From the NCBI RefSeq assembly GCF_000264905.1, contig NW_006763131.1, positions 253,039-317,038 on the forward strand: a stretch of DNA of 64,000 nucleotides, in the 5' to 3' direction. This DNA is from Stereum hirsutum FP-91666 SS1 (Eukaryota > Basidiomycota > Agaricomycetes > Russulales > Stereaceae). The notes below the pieces were generated by a model that was given only the letters and a program-made list of their open reading frames with translations, was not told the origin of the DNA and searched no databases. Below are positions 33,653 through 44,037 of this stretch, one piece after another (position 1 is the stretch's first letter; the number at the start of each line of letters is the position of its first letter). Both the position numbers and the translations under genes were made by a program.

Positions 33653-33985
33653 CTACTGGCACCCGACCTGCATGCCCTCAAAGCTCTGGTTCTCAAGCCT
33701 CGTGCCCGCATCCTTCGGTCCCTCCACAGTCTCGCCCTGGTCGTTGCAGGCCGCATCCGCGCAGAGATAGACGTCGCAGTTGGCGGGCAGAGCGGAGTCA
33801 AAGTGGACGCAAAGTGCGTTGGGAGTAGATTCTGCAGCGGTGAGCCCGGCAGGGTTGGTATCATCCTCGATGGAACCGACTTCGACGCCGCTGCATGCAG
33901 AGCCTGTCCAGGCAGAGACACCGAAGGCGGTGACGGGGTTGAGAGCGGCGAGGATAGTGGAGACGAAGATGATAGTGAAACGCAT
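33653..33985 (-). CDS. Small cysteine-containing secreted protein
   Basis: Single-exon protein of 110 residues starting with a clear signal peptide (MRFTIIFVSTILAALNPVTA). The mature part has six cysteines (SACSG, ALCVHF, NCDVYLCADAACND, QVGCQ), an even number that suggests disulfide bonding. No domain is recognised; similar short secreted proteins are common in wood- and litter-decay fungi. A TATAAAAG box lies about 110 bases upstream on the same strand, as in the Y3-like genes. It could be an effector, an antimicrobial or a surface protein; none of these can be chosen from sequence. Confidence 0.65.
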   Translation of the reverse strand: MRFTIIFVSTILAALNPVTAFGVSAWTGSACSGVEVGSIEDDTNPAGLTAAESTPNALCVHFDSALPANCDVYLCADAACNDQGETVEGPKDAGTRLENQSFEGMQVGCQ

Positions 33986-34094
33986 GATGGATTAACTGGT
34001 CTGGTGGATAGTTAAAGGTAGGTGTGCGAATGAGGAGTGAAGTGCTGTGTGTTGGCTCGGTTGGTGATGAGATGCAGTCGAATGGTCTCAAGAG

Positions 34095-34102
34095 CTTTTA
34101 TA
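34095..34102 (-). promoter_or_regulatory. TATA box of the secreted-protein gene at 33985
   Basis: TATAAAAG on the minus strand, 110 bases upstream of the start codon. Confidence 0.55.
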
Positions 34103-34585
34103 CCTTCACGATGCCTCTGCCTTGTTCAGTTTGAACGAGGACAGATGACGCAGACAATAGTGCACAGACTGTATGCACAGCTCGCCAAGTAGTGGAATCA
34201 GGAATGTGATCACAAGCCATCAGTTTCACCACCATAGAAATCCTGGTGATCAGCATTGCCGCCGTTTCAAGCATACCTAAGAATACGAAGTCGGCATCAA
34301 GAACGCTCGGCTATCTTCCTCGTCAATGACAAGGAGGTTTACCACACCGCATTTGCTCCACCAACTCGTGTGTCCCAAGAATAGGCGGGAGTACACTGCG
34401 CACACATAAGCCTTGCTCAGAGTTCGCATATTGAGGCCTCGCATACGAGGTTCGTAAATGAGCTCGATATGAGCTGAACTGCCCCATTAGGGAGAAAATG
34501 CTCGGCAAAGCCTCTTGGCTGTGCTGGAGCTCATATCAAACTCATATCGAGCTCATATACGAGCTCATATACTGTAGTCTCCGTA

Positions 34586-34623
34586 GCAGACCTCACACAA
34601 GACAGTCGTTGTGTGAGGTCTGC
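34586..34623. repeat. Perfect hairpin, 15-base arms
   Basis: GCAGACCTCACACAA and its exact reverse complement, separated by an 8-base loop. Confidence 0.75.
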
Positions 34624-34644
34624 TCCAAATTTGATAGACGCATA

Positions 34645-34767
34645 CTGGTGCCTGAGTTCGGCCCAATAAGGAAGGCAATTTCAGGCTGTCTTCGCGGTTT
34701 CCTGTGCGCGTTCTGCAGGAAATGGCGCATGGTTCACCTTCCATATTGGGCCGAACTCAGGCACCAG
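34645..34767. mobile_element. MITE with CTGGTGCC termini and TA target duplication
   Basis: 123 bp. Terminal inverted repeats of 24 bases are perfect (CTGGTGCCTGAGTTCGGCCC...). TA dinucleotides stand directly outside both ends (34643-34644 and 34768-34769), as left by Tc1/mariner-type transposases. It has no coding capacity. Confidence 0.7.
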
Positions 34768-34802
34768 TATGGCCCTATGAACTTTGGTGTAGACTACATA
34801 TA

Positions 34803-35175
34803 CTGTACCTCCCAGAAGTTAGACGACCGCTTACGTAACGTGGGAACTCCCGTGAGGAGGCGACGGACCCTTGGGACAGCGGGACACAGGCGACGGCCAG
34901 TCACCTTGCCTCCGAGGGAGAGTGACCCGGCCCTGTACAAATGGTCAGTACTTCGAACCTTTCTCGATTTCACGTCCATCTGCAGTGGTACTTGCAGTTC
35001 TGTATCTAAACACTAATTGAAACAATTTTATATTATTTGTTGAAGAAAATACGAGAAAATACGAATATATTACCCTAGGCGACAAGAACCTCGGGACACC
35101 GGGACAAGCGCCCAAATAGGCGACGCGACAGGCCCCTCGGGACACCGGACGTCGCCTAACGTCTGGGAGGTACAG
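34803..35175. mobile_element. MITE with CTGTACCTCCCAGA termini and TA target duplication
   Basis: 373 bp. Termini CTGTACCTCCCAGAAGTTAG and the inverse of CTGTACCTCCCAGACGTTAG, imperfect over about 26 bases. TA flanks at 34801-34802 and 35176-35177. The interior is GC-rich, with repeated CGGGACA-like units and no coding capacity. Confidence 0.75.
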
Positions 35176-35254
35176 TACTGCGTTTATGAGGGCTCGATAT
35201 GAGCACTCTGAACAAGGCTATATTAGATGTTACCTCAGAGCACCAGAGGGTGTA

Positions 35255-35518
35255 CTGTACCATTTCGATCGGATGCCATGGTCACACGTCACAAAGGCCC
35301 TATGGCATGGCCTATTCCCATTTTGTCACAGGTCACAGGCCATTTTGGCCACTTTTAATCAATTTTTTCTCCGGGCTACGCCCAATTTGGCAATAAAGTT
35401 GCCTAAAAAGGCAGGTCGGTCACAACGTTCGGAGGCTTTTGGCCTATTTACACGTTTGGCCTAAGTACCATCCGTGTCACACGTCACACCCCCATGGCAT
35501 CCGATCGAAATGGTACAG
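35255..35518. mobile_element. MITE with CTGTACCATTTCG termini and TA target duplication
   Basis: 264 bp. The inverted repeats, starting CTGTACCATTTCGATCGG, are perfect over about 27 bases to CCATGG. TA flanks at 35253-35254 and 35519-35520. Inside are several TCACA(C/G)GTCAC-like motifs. It lies only 80 bp from the preceding element and shares the CTGTACC tip. Confidence 0.8.
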
Positions 35519-36830
35519 TATACGGTTACTTTCATGCGGATGATGCCAAGTGCAGACACCAGGATCGGCCCATTCGGACGGAAGGTCTATCCGGTGAAGA
35601 AGGGGGAGTGGATGAGAAGATGCAAAGAACGTGCCATCAAGGTCGTAGTTTCGGTTCAACTCGGCTGGCGACAGACGGGCTCTTACACTCCAAAGAAAAG
35701 CATTGCTTCGCCGTCCTTCGGGCGTACTCGTGCAACTCCCTACAAGCAGAAGTCTTCCACCAAAAGAAGAAAAGGAGTAACTTGGGGTGCTATTACTGTC
35801 TAACTGAGGCATTTGCCACAGGGCCACGAAGAGGATATGGCTATACCATACGGGTCGGTCTAGGCGAAGAAGGACACGGACGACGGTACGCACTAGGAGG
35901 TGCACGACGGCAGAAGATACCGCCCGCCAGTAATTTGGAGGACAGGATCTTCCTATGCGCAATGCATCAAAAATACCGTCTAAGATGTAGAGCCCAAGAT
36001 CAAAACTAGTGGGTGCTGTAAGTATCAGAGGCAGTGATCATGAACGAGTTGTGGTTGATATGTTAGGCCGGAGTTAGGCCGGAGTGACGATGAACATATA
36101 TACTGTCATCGATACTGCAGACGGAAACGTCCTGGACGATTTTTCCTTTGCGCGATGTTTGGACGCATCCAACAGTGCAGCAGACAGTGCTATGCCGGTC
36201 GCGCGACAGTACGAGGAATTGGGGTCTTGGTGCGAAGGAAGGAAGAAGAAAGTTGGAAGAAAGGTTGCGCGACAGCCGAGCAACCACGGAAAGGGGGAAC
36301 CTTATGTAACGATCATCTAATCTGATCAAGTAGGAAGGGATGTGGCGGTGGCAAAATTAGGTTGTTGCAAGTTCGTTGCAAACGTCGTCCTGATTGCTCG
36401 ACATTGGTTTCGACGTTGTATGCGGCAAGGATTTTGTCTGCCTTCAATCTACATTTGTCTATAAATACATAAATTTTCTCTTCCTCGTAGTGGAACTTAT
36501 GTATCGTCATCTGAACGGACGACCTCCTTTCATTTTTTGTACCAATTATTGCATCCATGTAGCTACTTTTCTGGAGAATGTACAACATAGTCTAGATTTG
36601 GATCAGGAACAATGTATCTCAGTCTTGGCACCTCCCTCGGAATACCTCTCTCAAAGCTGATATTTTGTACGGTTATCGTCGTGAAATTCATATTGCATGA
36701 GCTCGCAGGGAAGAAGTAAAGATCGAGAAATAAATACAATAGGTTATGTATAGGAGGATATATGTAGGTAGGTAGGCGAGATCCAAACGGAGGAGGCATT
36801 ATGATTTCGTGGCAAGGGGATATCCGTAAC
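35519..36830. other. Intergenic
   Basis: Holds overlapping open frames at about 35474-36009, including one with a basic Lys/Arg-rich sequence near 35580-35800, and one at 36084-36320. None shows a recognised domain or codon pattern that I would call a gene. Confidence 0.4.
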
Positions 36831-37534
36831 TCAAGGGGTAAAGTCACGGTCTGTGAAGAAAAGCTCGCTCGGTCAGCACCTAGACTACCGACCACGACAA
36901 TCGACGAGCTTACCATCGAAGCAATCTCCGCATCCATTTCCGTTGCTCAAGCAAACACCAGATCCATCGCCGACTGCGACCTCGAGACCATTGATCTTGT
37001 TAGTCTTCGTGTCGCCACAGCCGAGAAGACTGGCTGCACGTTCGCGGACGGTGGTAGAGTCCACACTGGCGGTCGTATGGGAACCAGCGGCATAGTAGGC
37101 GCAGCCTGTGATAGAGAAAAGTCGTGATTAGTGTGATGAAACGAAAGTGGTTGGACTATAACATGGGGAAAATTGACTTACAATTTCCATGACAGGCGAC
37201 ATTGTATGCAACTCGGTTGTACTGCGCGAACGCGACGTTGGTGTAGCTGTAGAGAGCGAGTCGTGGTCAGCGGCTATATCGAATAGATGAGAAGAGTATC
37301 ATGCGATACTCACTGGCAAGTATTTGATGTTCCCGCGTAAGCGGCATTCCATGTATCGAGTTCGACAAGTGCTTGACAGTCGGACAATGTAGCATCGGAA
37401 GTGGTACCACAATGAACTGTGTGGCTATCGTCCCGGCTAGAAAGCGTGACATTCGATGACGTGGGCATGGAGAAAACACTTGATCCAGCGAGGAATAGAA
37501 CAGAGGCGAGAGCGATCGAGGTGGAGGAAAACAT
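36831..37534 (-). CDS. Y3-like cysteine-rich secreted protein, subtype MF, copy 1
   Basis: Small secreted protein of the family I recognise from memory as glycan-binding protein Y3-like (Coprinus comatus Y3). Signal peptide MFSSTSIALASVLFLAGSSV with a short spacer, then the core HCGTTSDATLSDCQALV. Introns join SNTCH-Y to VAYNVACHGN, then CCAYYAAGSH, RERAASLLGCGD, KINGLE and GNGCGDCF. The last exon ends DDRDFTP. All junctions are GT-AG. There are about a dozen cysteines in a regular pattern. It differs from subtype MY in a spacer (PTSSNVTLSSRDD) after the signal peptide and in lacking the final Cys-x-x-Cys tail. It is divergent from the MY-type gene at 40552. Carbohydrate binding is inferred from the family only. 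Confidence 0.75.
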
Positions 37535-37642
37535 TGTGGAATTTGTGAGTGAGGAAGGTTAAGGGTGAAGAGTTGGGTCGATGTAGGGTATGGAGGTGTG
37601 CAAGCGGAGGGGATGAGAGATGAGATGACACACAGAAGCCTA

Positions 37643-37650
37643 CTTTTATG
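37643..37650 (-). promoter_or_regulatory. Weak TATA-like element of the Y3-like gene at 37534
   Basis: CATAAAAG on the minus strand about 110 bases upstream of the start, the same distance as the TATAAAAG boxes of its relatives. Confidence 0.4.
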
Positions 37651-37870
37651 TGAGTCTGAAGCTCAAGGAGACATACGCCTTGTACTGCTTAGAGCACAAA
37701 TATCGACCCTCAATCACTTGCCTCCATAGTACGATTGATCTGACTGACGATCATTGATATTGACCAATAAGCGATGCTATGCTGGTCAGGGTGTACTTCA
37801 CAGACAGTAACGAGGATCAACCACACAGCCAGAGTTTTGGAGCAAGAGCAAATTAGAATCGATTGCCATA

Positions 37871-38672
37871 CTATCAGTGGCCCCTCGTTCGGACAAACTG
37901 TCGTTCGGACAGTGCGAAAAACACACCCAATTCCCTATCGTTTCTCCCCGTTCAAGCTCTCATAAATCATGTTAAATCACCACTAGACCATCTGCGAAGT
38001 GATTTGAGTACAATAATGGCAGTGGGAGGTCGAATGGGGAGGGGGGTGTTTCGGACACTTTGGCGGGATCTGTCCGATCGACGGTCCCATCCCCCGATCG
38101 ACGACCTTTCTCTCAAGCAATCCACAACAAAATTGCATGGGCATGTAGCTACAGTAGGGGGCATTGTGTGTGCAAAGTTTCATGGCAAGAGAACTTACTG
38201 TACTTTTCCGACCTACTGTTCGATTTCAAATTACCGGAGTTTGCCGGTCTAGCGCCACACATCTGTCCCCCTGTTCGTCGAGCCCGGGGGACAGGGGACA
38301 CTGTTCAATGCCTTAACCACAAAAATCTTACTGCAGGGCACTGGATGAGGATTTTTCACCCATATCTGAGTGCTCTGGGATTTTGGTGAGCCAGAGCATA
38401 CAATCATCAACAAATTTTGGCCAAAACAGTGCAAAAACATCAATCGGAATATTTTCGTTGATTTTCATTATCATTATGAATTTTGCTGAATTACGAACAT
38501 GTCCCCCCTAGCTGTTCGTTGGGGCCGTGAGAGAGGGGGACAGTCCCCCTAAAAGTGTTCGGTTCGGCGGGGTGGGGGGACAGGGGACGAACAGTAGGTC
38601 GGAAAAGTACAGTATACTGCGTGAGCTAGATTTTTTGCACTCCGGATTGTCCGAACGAAGGGCCAGTGATAG
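37871..38672. mobile_element. MITE with CTATCA termini and TA target duplication, interrupted by another MITE
   Basis: Termini CTATCAGTGGCCCCTCGTTC and the inverse of CTATCACTGGCCCTTCGTTC; about 24 of 26 bases pair, through CGGACAA. TA flanks at 37869-37870 and 38673-38674. Removing the element at 38198-38612 leaves an original length of about 0.39 kb. No coding capacity. Confidence 0.75.
38198..38612. mobile_element. Nested MITE with CTGTACTTTTCC termini and TA target duplication
   Basis: 415 bp. Terminal repeats CTGTACTTTTCCGACCTACT and its exact inverse extend through GTTCG, about 25 bases. TA flanks at 38196-38197 and 38613-38614. The interior has GGGGGACAG / CTGTCCCCC runs in both orientations. 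It sits inside the CTATCA element, so it is the younger insertion. Confidence 0.8.
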
Positions 38673-39628
38673 TAGGACACTGATGACTGCAAAAGAAGCA
38701 GAGGCACCATCCAGTGCCTCACGGTGGACATTTGCACGAGAGAAACAGAAGCCCTCATAACTCACCCTCGTCGATAGGGTTGGAGACGGTATGTCGTCTC
38801 GGAACGGAGGCGTCCACAAAACGCAGAACAGCGATCACTTCGAGAGGATATTGAAGCTGATGGCGGATGTGACGGCTATGGGGGCTCTGAATATGCGTCC
38901 GACGCAAATCAAACAACTGCTAACACGAGGGATGGCGGAGGATCGAAAGCGGTGTTGGCATCGTTGATCTAGTACACCCGGTATAGAACAGTGAAGATTT
39001 AACCTATAATAGATGGTTCATGGAGAAGGATTAGAATGGGTAATAAATATAGAATTTAGCATGCAGAAACGTGTTGTGGGTGGTAATGGAGGGTAATGGC
39101 GGTTGGGAAGTATAGCTATCCGTATTGCGAGGAAATCTGCGCAGGACGCTTCCGACAAAGAGAGTTAAAGGATGAATCGATAGAGGCCCACTCCGGGAGC
39201 CGGCTGGCCTGTTCTCGAAACGAGACACCACATCCTCAATAGCTGCCCACGCTACGTTCGACCGCGGAGAATGCGTTTCGTAGAGTTTCTAACAGACTCA
39301 GCGGAACCCATCCCGGAGTTAGTCCGGTTCCTTGCGAGGAACCCAACGTCATTCACATTCGCTGATGCCCCGCCCACATAGGAGAAGGAGGAGGTGCCGC
39401 GATCGAGCTCAACTCGGCCTGGATACGGGTCTATCATCCTACTTCCCTAGTTTCGTTTCACGGTCTTTTACTTAGTGCACGAGAACTTGGGTATCAGCTC
39501 CATTTTCGAGTACAGTACGGTACGGTACAGGTCTCGTCCCTAGTTGCTTACTTGTAGATACGCAAGGCGCCCCTGGCTTCGCCGGCGCGGTATAAATATG
39601 TTGACTCAAAAAAAAAAAAAAAAAAAAG

Positions 39629-39715
39629 AGCCGGCTGGCCAATGAGAGCGGTGCAAGCCCTTGGTCAACAAAGCCAAACAAGACGTCCCATTTCGAATTG
39701 GCCATTGTGGCGCAA
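39629..39715 (+). repeat. Dispersed block, copy 1, preceded by poly(A)
   Basis: CTGGCCAATGAGA, GCAAGCC, CAACAAAGCCAAACAA and AATTGGC appear in the same order and orientation at 56720-56805. A less clear match precedes it (GAGAACTTGGGTA at 39481 and 56657). Confidence 0.6.
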
Positions 39716-39752
39716 CAATGTCTCTTGGTACTCATGAGATATGCGCCATATC

Positions 39753-40061
39753 TTATGTAGGAAACAAAAACAAATGGGGACGGCAGGGCGAGATAGGGTA
39801 AATAGGATCGTCCATCGCCACCGCCTCAGGCTCGTCGTACCAGTTTCGGGGGATCATGCTAGTGAGTGATTTATTGATCGTCATGAGCTGCCGTTTCAGT
39901 TTATCCAGTTTGTCTGCCTCCTCCAAAGCATTTTGTCTTCCTATTAGGTCCTCTATGCTACGCGACTCCAGGGTGCGACATGAACTCGAAGTCCAATAGC
40001 ACTGAATATCATCGCAGTCTCTGTTGCGAGGTTGACTAGGTTTGACTCCACATTGTGCCAT
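39753..40061 (-). CDS. Possible small hypothetical protein
   Basis: A 102-codon open frame starting with Met at 40061. The middle is charged and helical (RQNALEEADKLDKLKRQLMT), and four cysteines stand near the N-terminus. No signal peptide and no known domain. The helix-friendly composition differs from the random frames around it, which is the only support. It may equally be chance. Confidence 0.25.
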   Translation of the reverse strand: MAQCGVKPSQPRNRDCDDIQCYWTSSSCRTLESRSIEDLIGRQNALEEADKLDKLKRQLMTINKSLTSMIPRNWYDEPEAVAMDDPIYPISPCRPHLFLFPT

Positions 40062-40450
40062 TATCGTGTGGTCTGAAAATATCCTGGCAGCGGGATGTGT
40101 AGAAACTATCCGTGACTCTTGGTCGTGGCGAGGGACATCACCGTAGTGATCTGGTCACGACATTCGGTCGTTTCTCGGATGAGGAAGCTTGGAAAACCTG
40201 TATCATCTTTACGGTAATATGCAACTGCTTATTTGGTTGTTGCTCACTGCCTTCGCGATTGACACAAGTGTCGTTTGACTGGCTTTTTTCAAGCGCACCT
40301 TAATGTGTCGGTCAAGCAGTGCACGATGATGGCGGCGAGTGCCATCACGGACCCCAAATCTCGTACGAATGTTGCCGAGGTTCTTCTGCATGAAGAAGGT
40401 CTCTCTTTGCAGCTCGGGACCTCGTCGCTTGCAGATCAAGCTTGTCAAAC

Positions 40451-40458
40451 TATAAAAG
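40451..40458 (+). promoter_or_regulatory. TATA box of the Y3-like gene at 40552
   Basis: TATAAAAG about 100 bases upstream of the start codon. Confidence 0.6.
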
Positions 40459-40551
40459 CCGGGCGGTCGTCGACCATACACGCCACCCACCCATTCCTAT
40501 CCCATCCTCACTCACCCCACTTCACCCCGCACAATCCTCATCCCTCACACA

Positions 40552-41232
40552 ATGTACTTCTCCTTCTCTTACATCACTTCCTTAACTGTGCTCGCCGCCA
40601 GTGTTCTTCCATCTGTCTTCGCTGCGGTCGGCATCCACTGTGGCACCACCTCAGACGCCACACTGTCTGATTGCCAAGCTCTGGTAGATCCTGACACTTG
40701 GAACAGTGTTTGGGCTGGTACATCAAATGTTTGCCAGTACGTGCTTTTCTTCCCTCGCTTCCTCACGGTGGAATATGATACTCACAATCGTCCTTGAACT
40801 TTCTCACAGTTATTCCAACCCAAACTCTGGCATTGTGGGCGGCAAAGCCCAAAACGTCGCCTGCCACGGGAACTGTACGTGCATAGTTCGTGATCCCTGC
40901 GCGCCCTTCATCCTTGTTGACGAGCATACATTCTCACCACAGGCTGTGTTTATGTCGCTGACGGCGGAGCTAAAAACTTCCAATTCGTCTCTGAGACCAT
41001 CCGTAACGAGGCCGCTGGCTTGCTGGGCTGTGGCGATACCAGCAAAGACAAGATCAACGGACTGGACTTCTTCGAGGATGGACATGGCACATGTATCAGC
41101 AACGGCAATGGGTGTGGAGACTGCTTTGACGGTCAGTATTTCCGACTTAGCTTCGCAACCTTTTGAACGAGTCCTGACGTACTGCTGTTCGTTATAGACT
41201 CCGATTTCTCTGGTGGTTGCCAGATCTGCTGA
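40552..41232 (+). CDS. Y3-like cysteine-rich secreted protein, subtype MY, copy 1
   Basis: Secreted, disulfide-rich protein of the Y3-like (glycan-binding) family, four exons. Signal peptide MYFSFSYITSLTVLAASVLP, cleaved before AVGIHCGTTSDATLSDCQ. Splicing gives SNVCHYSNPNSGIVGGKAQN, VACHGNCCVYVADGGAKN, RNEAAGLLGCGDTSKDKING, CISNGNGCGDCFD and the short last exon DSDFSGGCQIC. The mature protein is about 130 residues, as expected for the family. The Cys-Gln-Ile-Cys end is shared with the gene at 55746 but absent from the MF subtype. It is transcribed away from the MF gene at 37534 across 3 kb rich in small transposons. Confidence 0.78.
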
Positions 41233-41704
41233 GCGAAAGTGCTCTATCATAGGATCTTCGTTTTACCACAAGTTCGCCTCGGAATTGATCATGCCATGAC
41301 TACCGCTTCGCTTTCCGTGCCACGAATCTCTTGCATACTCTGTAACTTATCTATATATTATCTTTACCTATCGAATACAAACACTCCTCCCGCGCCCGCG
41401 ATCTTCAATTCCTTTTTGAAGAAATACGAGCCTATATCTCACAAAACCAAGGGGTCGAGATCGTTATTGGATCGTTATGCGGTGCCACAATTCTAGCCGT
41501 GCCACTCCCTTTGGTCCTGTTTGTCCCCGATTTGAATTACAAAGTTCTTCGTATGCTTTATGGTAGTCGTACATAAGAAATACAGAGGCGATAAGTAGAT
41601 GGACTGAGAGAATTACTAGGAGAGGGTCCGTTCAAAAAATACATATGGTTCGGACAGCGTGCAGAAGGCGAAACGAATGACTAGCGCAACGAACAGAAAC
41701 ATCA
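41233..41704. other. Intergenic
   Basis: No gene seen. From about 41630 it enters the left edge of the tandem duplication (AATACATATGGTTCGGACAG). Confidence 0.5.
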
Positions 41705-43331
41705 CTACGATCCTTCCCCTCGACCTTCAAATAGACTACGCTCTTCAGGAACCGGCATTCCAGGGACCAAGGGAAAGGGGAGGTAGGCTGGCGAAAGAGT
41801 TACAATCAGACCGATGACCTGCTAGCAACAACTATGAAAGAGAAGCAAGAGAGACTCACGTCTACCGCCGCGAAGGAAAAGGGCACCCAGCTCCTTTCTC
41901 TCGTCAAGTGTAGTGGCGGGGTCTGCAAATTTGGCCAAAATATTATCCTCCTCTTCCGCACAGAGTCCCTCGCTATCGCTCTCTGAACCGCTGTCACTCT
42001 CCTCATCGTCCTCATCCATCTCATCCGCCTCCATCCCATCCTCCACCATCGAATCACTCCCATCCTCGGTACCGAGGGCCGTGCCGCCATTTTCGTGCGC
42101 TTGTCGAGATACGGCGGTCGACTGTCCGGAGGTGCCCGCCGGAGTGGGAAGAGGAGGTGTGGTCGAAAAATCAGTCCTACCGAACATTTGTAGTCGTTCT
42201 GTAAACATTGGAGGGCGGTAGTATATTAACTCGTAAGCCTCGAGGCTGAGGTCGGCCAGCTTGCGCTGGCGCCCCGTCAGAGCGCTGAGCCCGAATTTCT
42301 TTTGGTGATTTTCGAGTTTGGACCCTGCGTTGAGGATCAGAAGGAAAGGATTGACGTCATCATCCGAATCTGCGCGGAAGGTACGGGAAAAGGGAGGGTA
42401 GGGGTCGGAGTCGAGTGCTTGACGTAGTTCGCCGTCGATAACCTGCCAGAGACCATACACTCGCGGCTCGCGCTGTTTGAGTGCAATTAGGGGCTGGTCG
42501 GGTAAGAGGAAGAACGAAGGATGGAGCAAGATGATGTCGTATGTTGGTTTATACAGGCCTGCGCGGAGCCACTGCAGATGATAATGATAGGTGAGCTATA
42601 TCCGTGCTTTATGGGCGGTTCAGGGACCACGGACTCTGAAGATTCTGACGGACAGACCGTGCTCGAGACGCGTCCTTTCTGCCCACTCTGCGTTAGCATC
42701 TTTCAACTCTTGAATCACAAGTTTCAGCGAGTCCTCGCTCAACGTGATGGCGAACGTAGCGTATAAGTCGAGGTGTCGGTGATAGGTGGGACGTACTGAT
42801 CTGTCGGTCAGATACCTAGTGACTGACAACGAGAACAAGCAGGAAGGTCTTACAATAAACGAGGTTTTCCGCTGCTTCGAGGTTAAATCCTGCTTTCTTG
42901 CGAACGATGCCCAGCACATCGACTAAATAGTAGATCTAGAGATTATGTTGTGATGTGTGGGTGGCGGCGGGGTAACATTAATACGGGACCTACCACTTTG
43001 TCAAGCCGGGCCTTGTTGCCCTTCTTCTGGACAGCGTTGACAAGATGAGCTACTTCGAGAGAAAGGCAGGCATAGCCAGTGAGGAAACAGCCGTCATCGC
43101 CAGATAATTTTTCTCTGATCTTGTTCTCATCCTTGATCTTAGCGTTTCGAGACTTTTTTGTCGACGTCGAGCCCTGACCTGTCGGTGTCGGGGACGAAAT
43201 GCGAACAGGCTGGCCGACGAAGCCTGGCGTGTTGGGAAAGATAGATGCTGCGCTCGGAATGTAAACCCTGTCTTTGATGATGTCCGCCATCAGGAGCGTA
43301 AGGAGGGGAGGACGATGGTGGAAGGGAAGTG
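41630..43331. repeat. Tandem duplication, unit 1
   Basis: About 1.7 kb nearly identical to 43965-45680, offset about 2.34 kb, in direct orientation. The left border is at AAATACATATGGTTCGGACA. The right border is just before the start of the gene's upstream region (GGAGGACGATGGTGGAAGGG). Confidence 0.85.
41705..43290 (-). CDS. HNH-type protein of a second family, tandem copy D
   Basis: Predicted HNH-nuclease-like protein, unlike the A/B/C family in sequence. It starts MADIIKDRVYIPSAASIF. A basic STKKSRNAKIKDENKIREK stretch precedes the first motif GCFLTGYACLSLEVAHLV (His 1). Splicing then gives IYYLVDVLGIVRKKAGFNLE, ENLVYLRPTYHRHLDLYATF (Asn and His 2), and, in the large last-but-one exon, LQWLRAGLYKPTYDIILLHP. 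A long Asp/Glu/Ser-rich acidic stretch (DEMDEDDEESDSGSESDSEG) follows, and a final short exon ends FEGRGEGS. The splice site after LKDANAEWAERT is uncertain. Function unknown. Confidence 0.65.
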
Positions 43332-44037
43332 GAACTGGGAAACGCGCTACGGTAACACGTGAGTCACATCAGTCACCGATGTGACGCGTGAGGCGAGGGC
43401 GCGGCTGGGCGCGGCGAAGGAACGATGACGTAAAACGAAACGCGGGGGAGAACGAAGGGAGCTAAAGGAAGGTCTCGACAAGTATGTACAGTGCAGTACA
43501 GAGAGCGAAGGGGTGAAAGTTCGAGTAAAAACACCTTCGCCGTTTGTTCGCCGTGGAAACGGATCCGACTAGTGTGAAGTCAGAGGCACCGAAGGAGTAC
43601 CTCCGCTTCGTTGAGGGGATGCAAAAGGACGGACCCGACAAGTATATACAGTACAGAGCAGAGAGGGAGGAGGGGGCTCGGACGGAGGCTCTAGAGTAAG
43701 ATAACCATGTATATAGATGGATTAGACAGATAGCCGCGAAGTGGCCACTCCGAGAGATAGACAGAGTCGGATAAAGTAGACGATGTATGGATAAAATAGA
43801 CGACGTATGAATAAACTTATAGGAAAGGTCAAAGACGGAGAAAATGAAAATAATGAGATGATATGGATAGGAAAACATGTACATATATACTCTCAGAAAC
43901 CCAGCCATACGCAAAGAGGATGGAAACTTGAGGACCGATGGATGAGGAAAAAGCTTCGGATGGTTCACAAAATACATATGGTTCGGACAGCGTGCAGAAT
44001 GCGAAACGAATGACTAGCGCAACGAACAAATACATCA
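43291..44037. other. Spacer between tandem copies D and E
   Basis: Contains two similar blocks about 155 bp apart (GACAAGTATGTACAGTGCAG near 43479 and GACAAGTATATACAGTACAG near 43634) and two 21-base units (GATAAA(G/A)TAGACGA(T/C)GTATG) at about 43772-43812. No gene recognised. Confidence 0.55.

Larger units (their letters stand above)
34415..35222. repeat. Large imperfect inverted repeat enclosing smaller elements
   Basis: Left arm near 34415-34450 (GCCTTGCTCAGAG, then a GAGGCCTCGCATACG-like stretch) is inverted near 35187-35222 (CTCTGAACAAGGC). The inside holds GAGCTCATAT repeats (34528-34570), a 15-base-arm hairpin at 34586-34623, and the elements at 34645-34767 and 34803-35175. Its borders are approximate. 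Confidence 0.5.
38673..40551. other. Intergenic between divergent Y3-like genes
   Basis: Contains a run of 20 A at 39608-39627 directly before a block shared with 56720-56805, two copies of GAGCCGGCTGGCC (39196 and 39630), a GTACAGTACGGTACGGTACAG stretch near 39511, and one possible small gene at 39753-40061. Confidence 0.5.

Noticed and set aside
35474..36009. Overlapping open frames, one very basic, right of the MITE cluster
   Set aside because: No start context, domain or homologue recognised; the left end lies inside a MITE terminal repeat.
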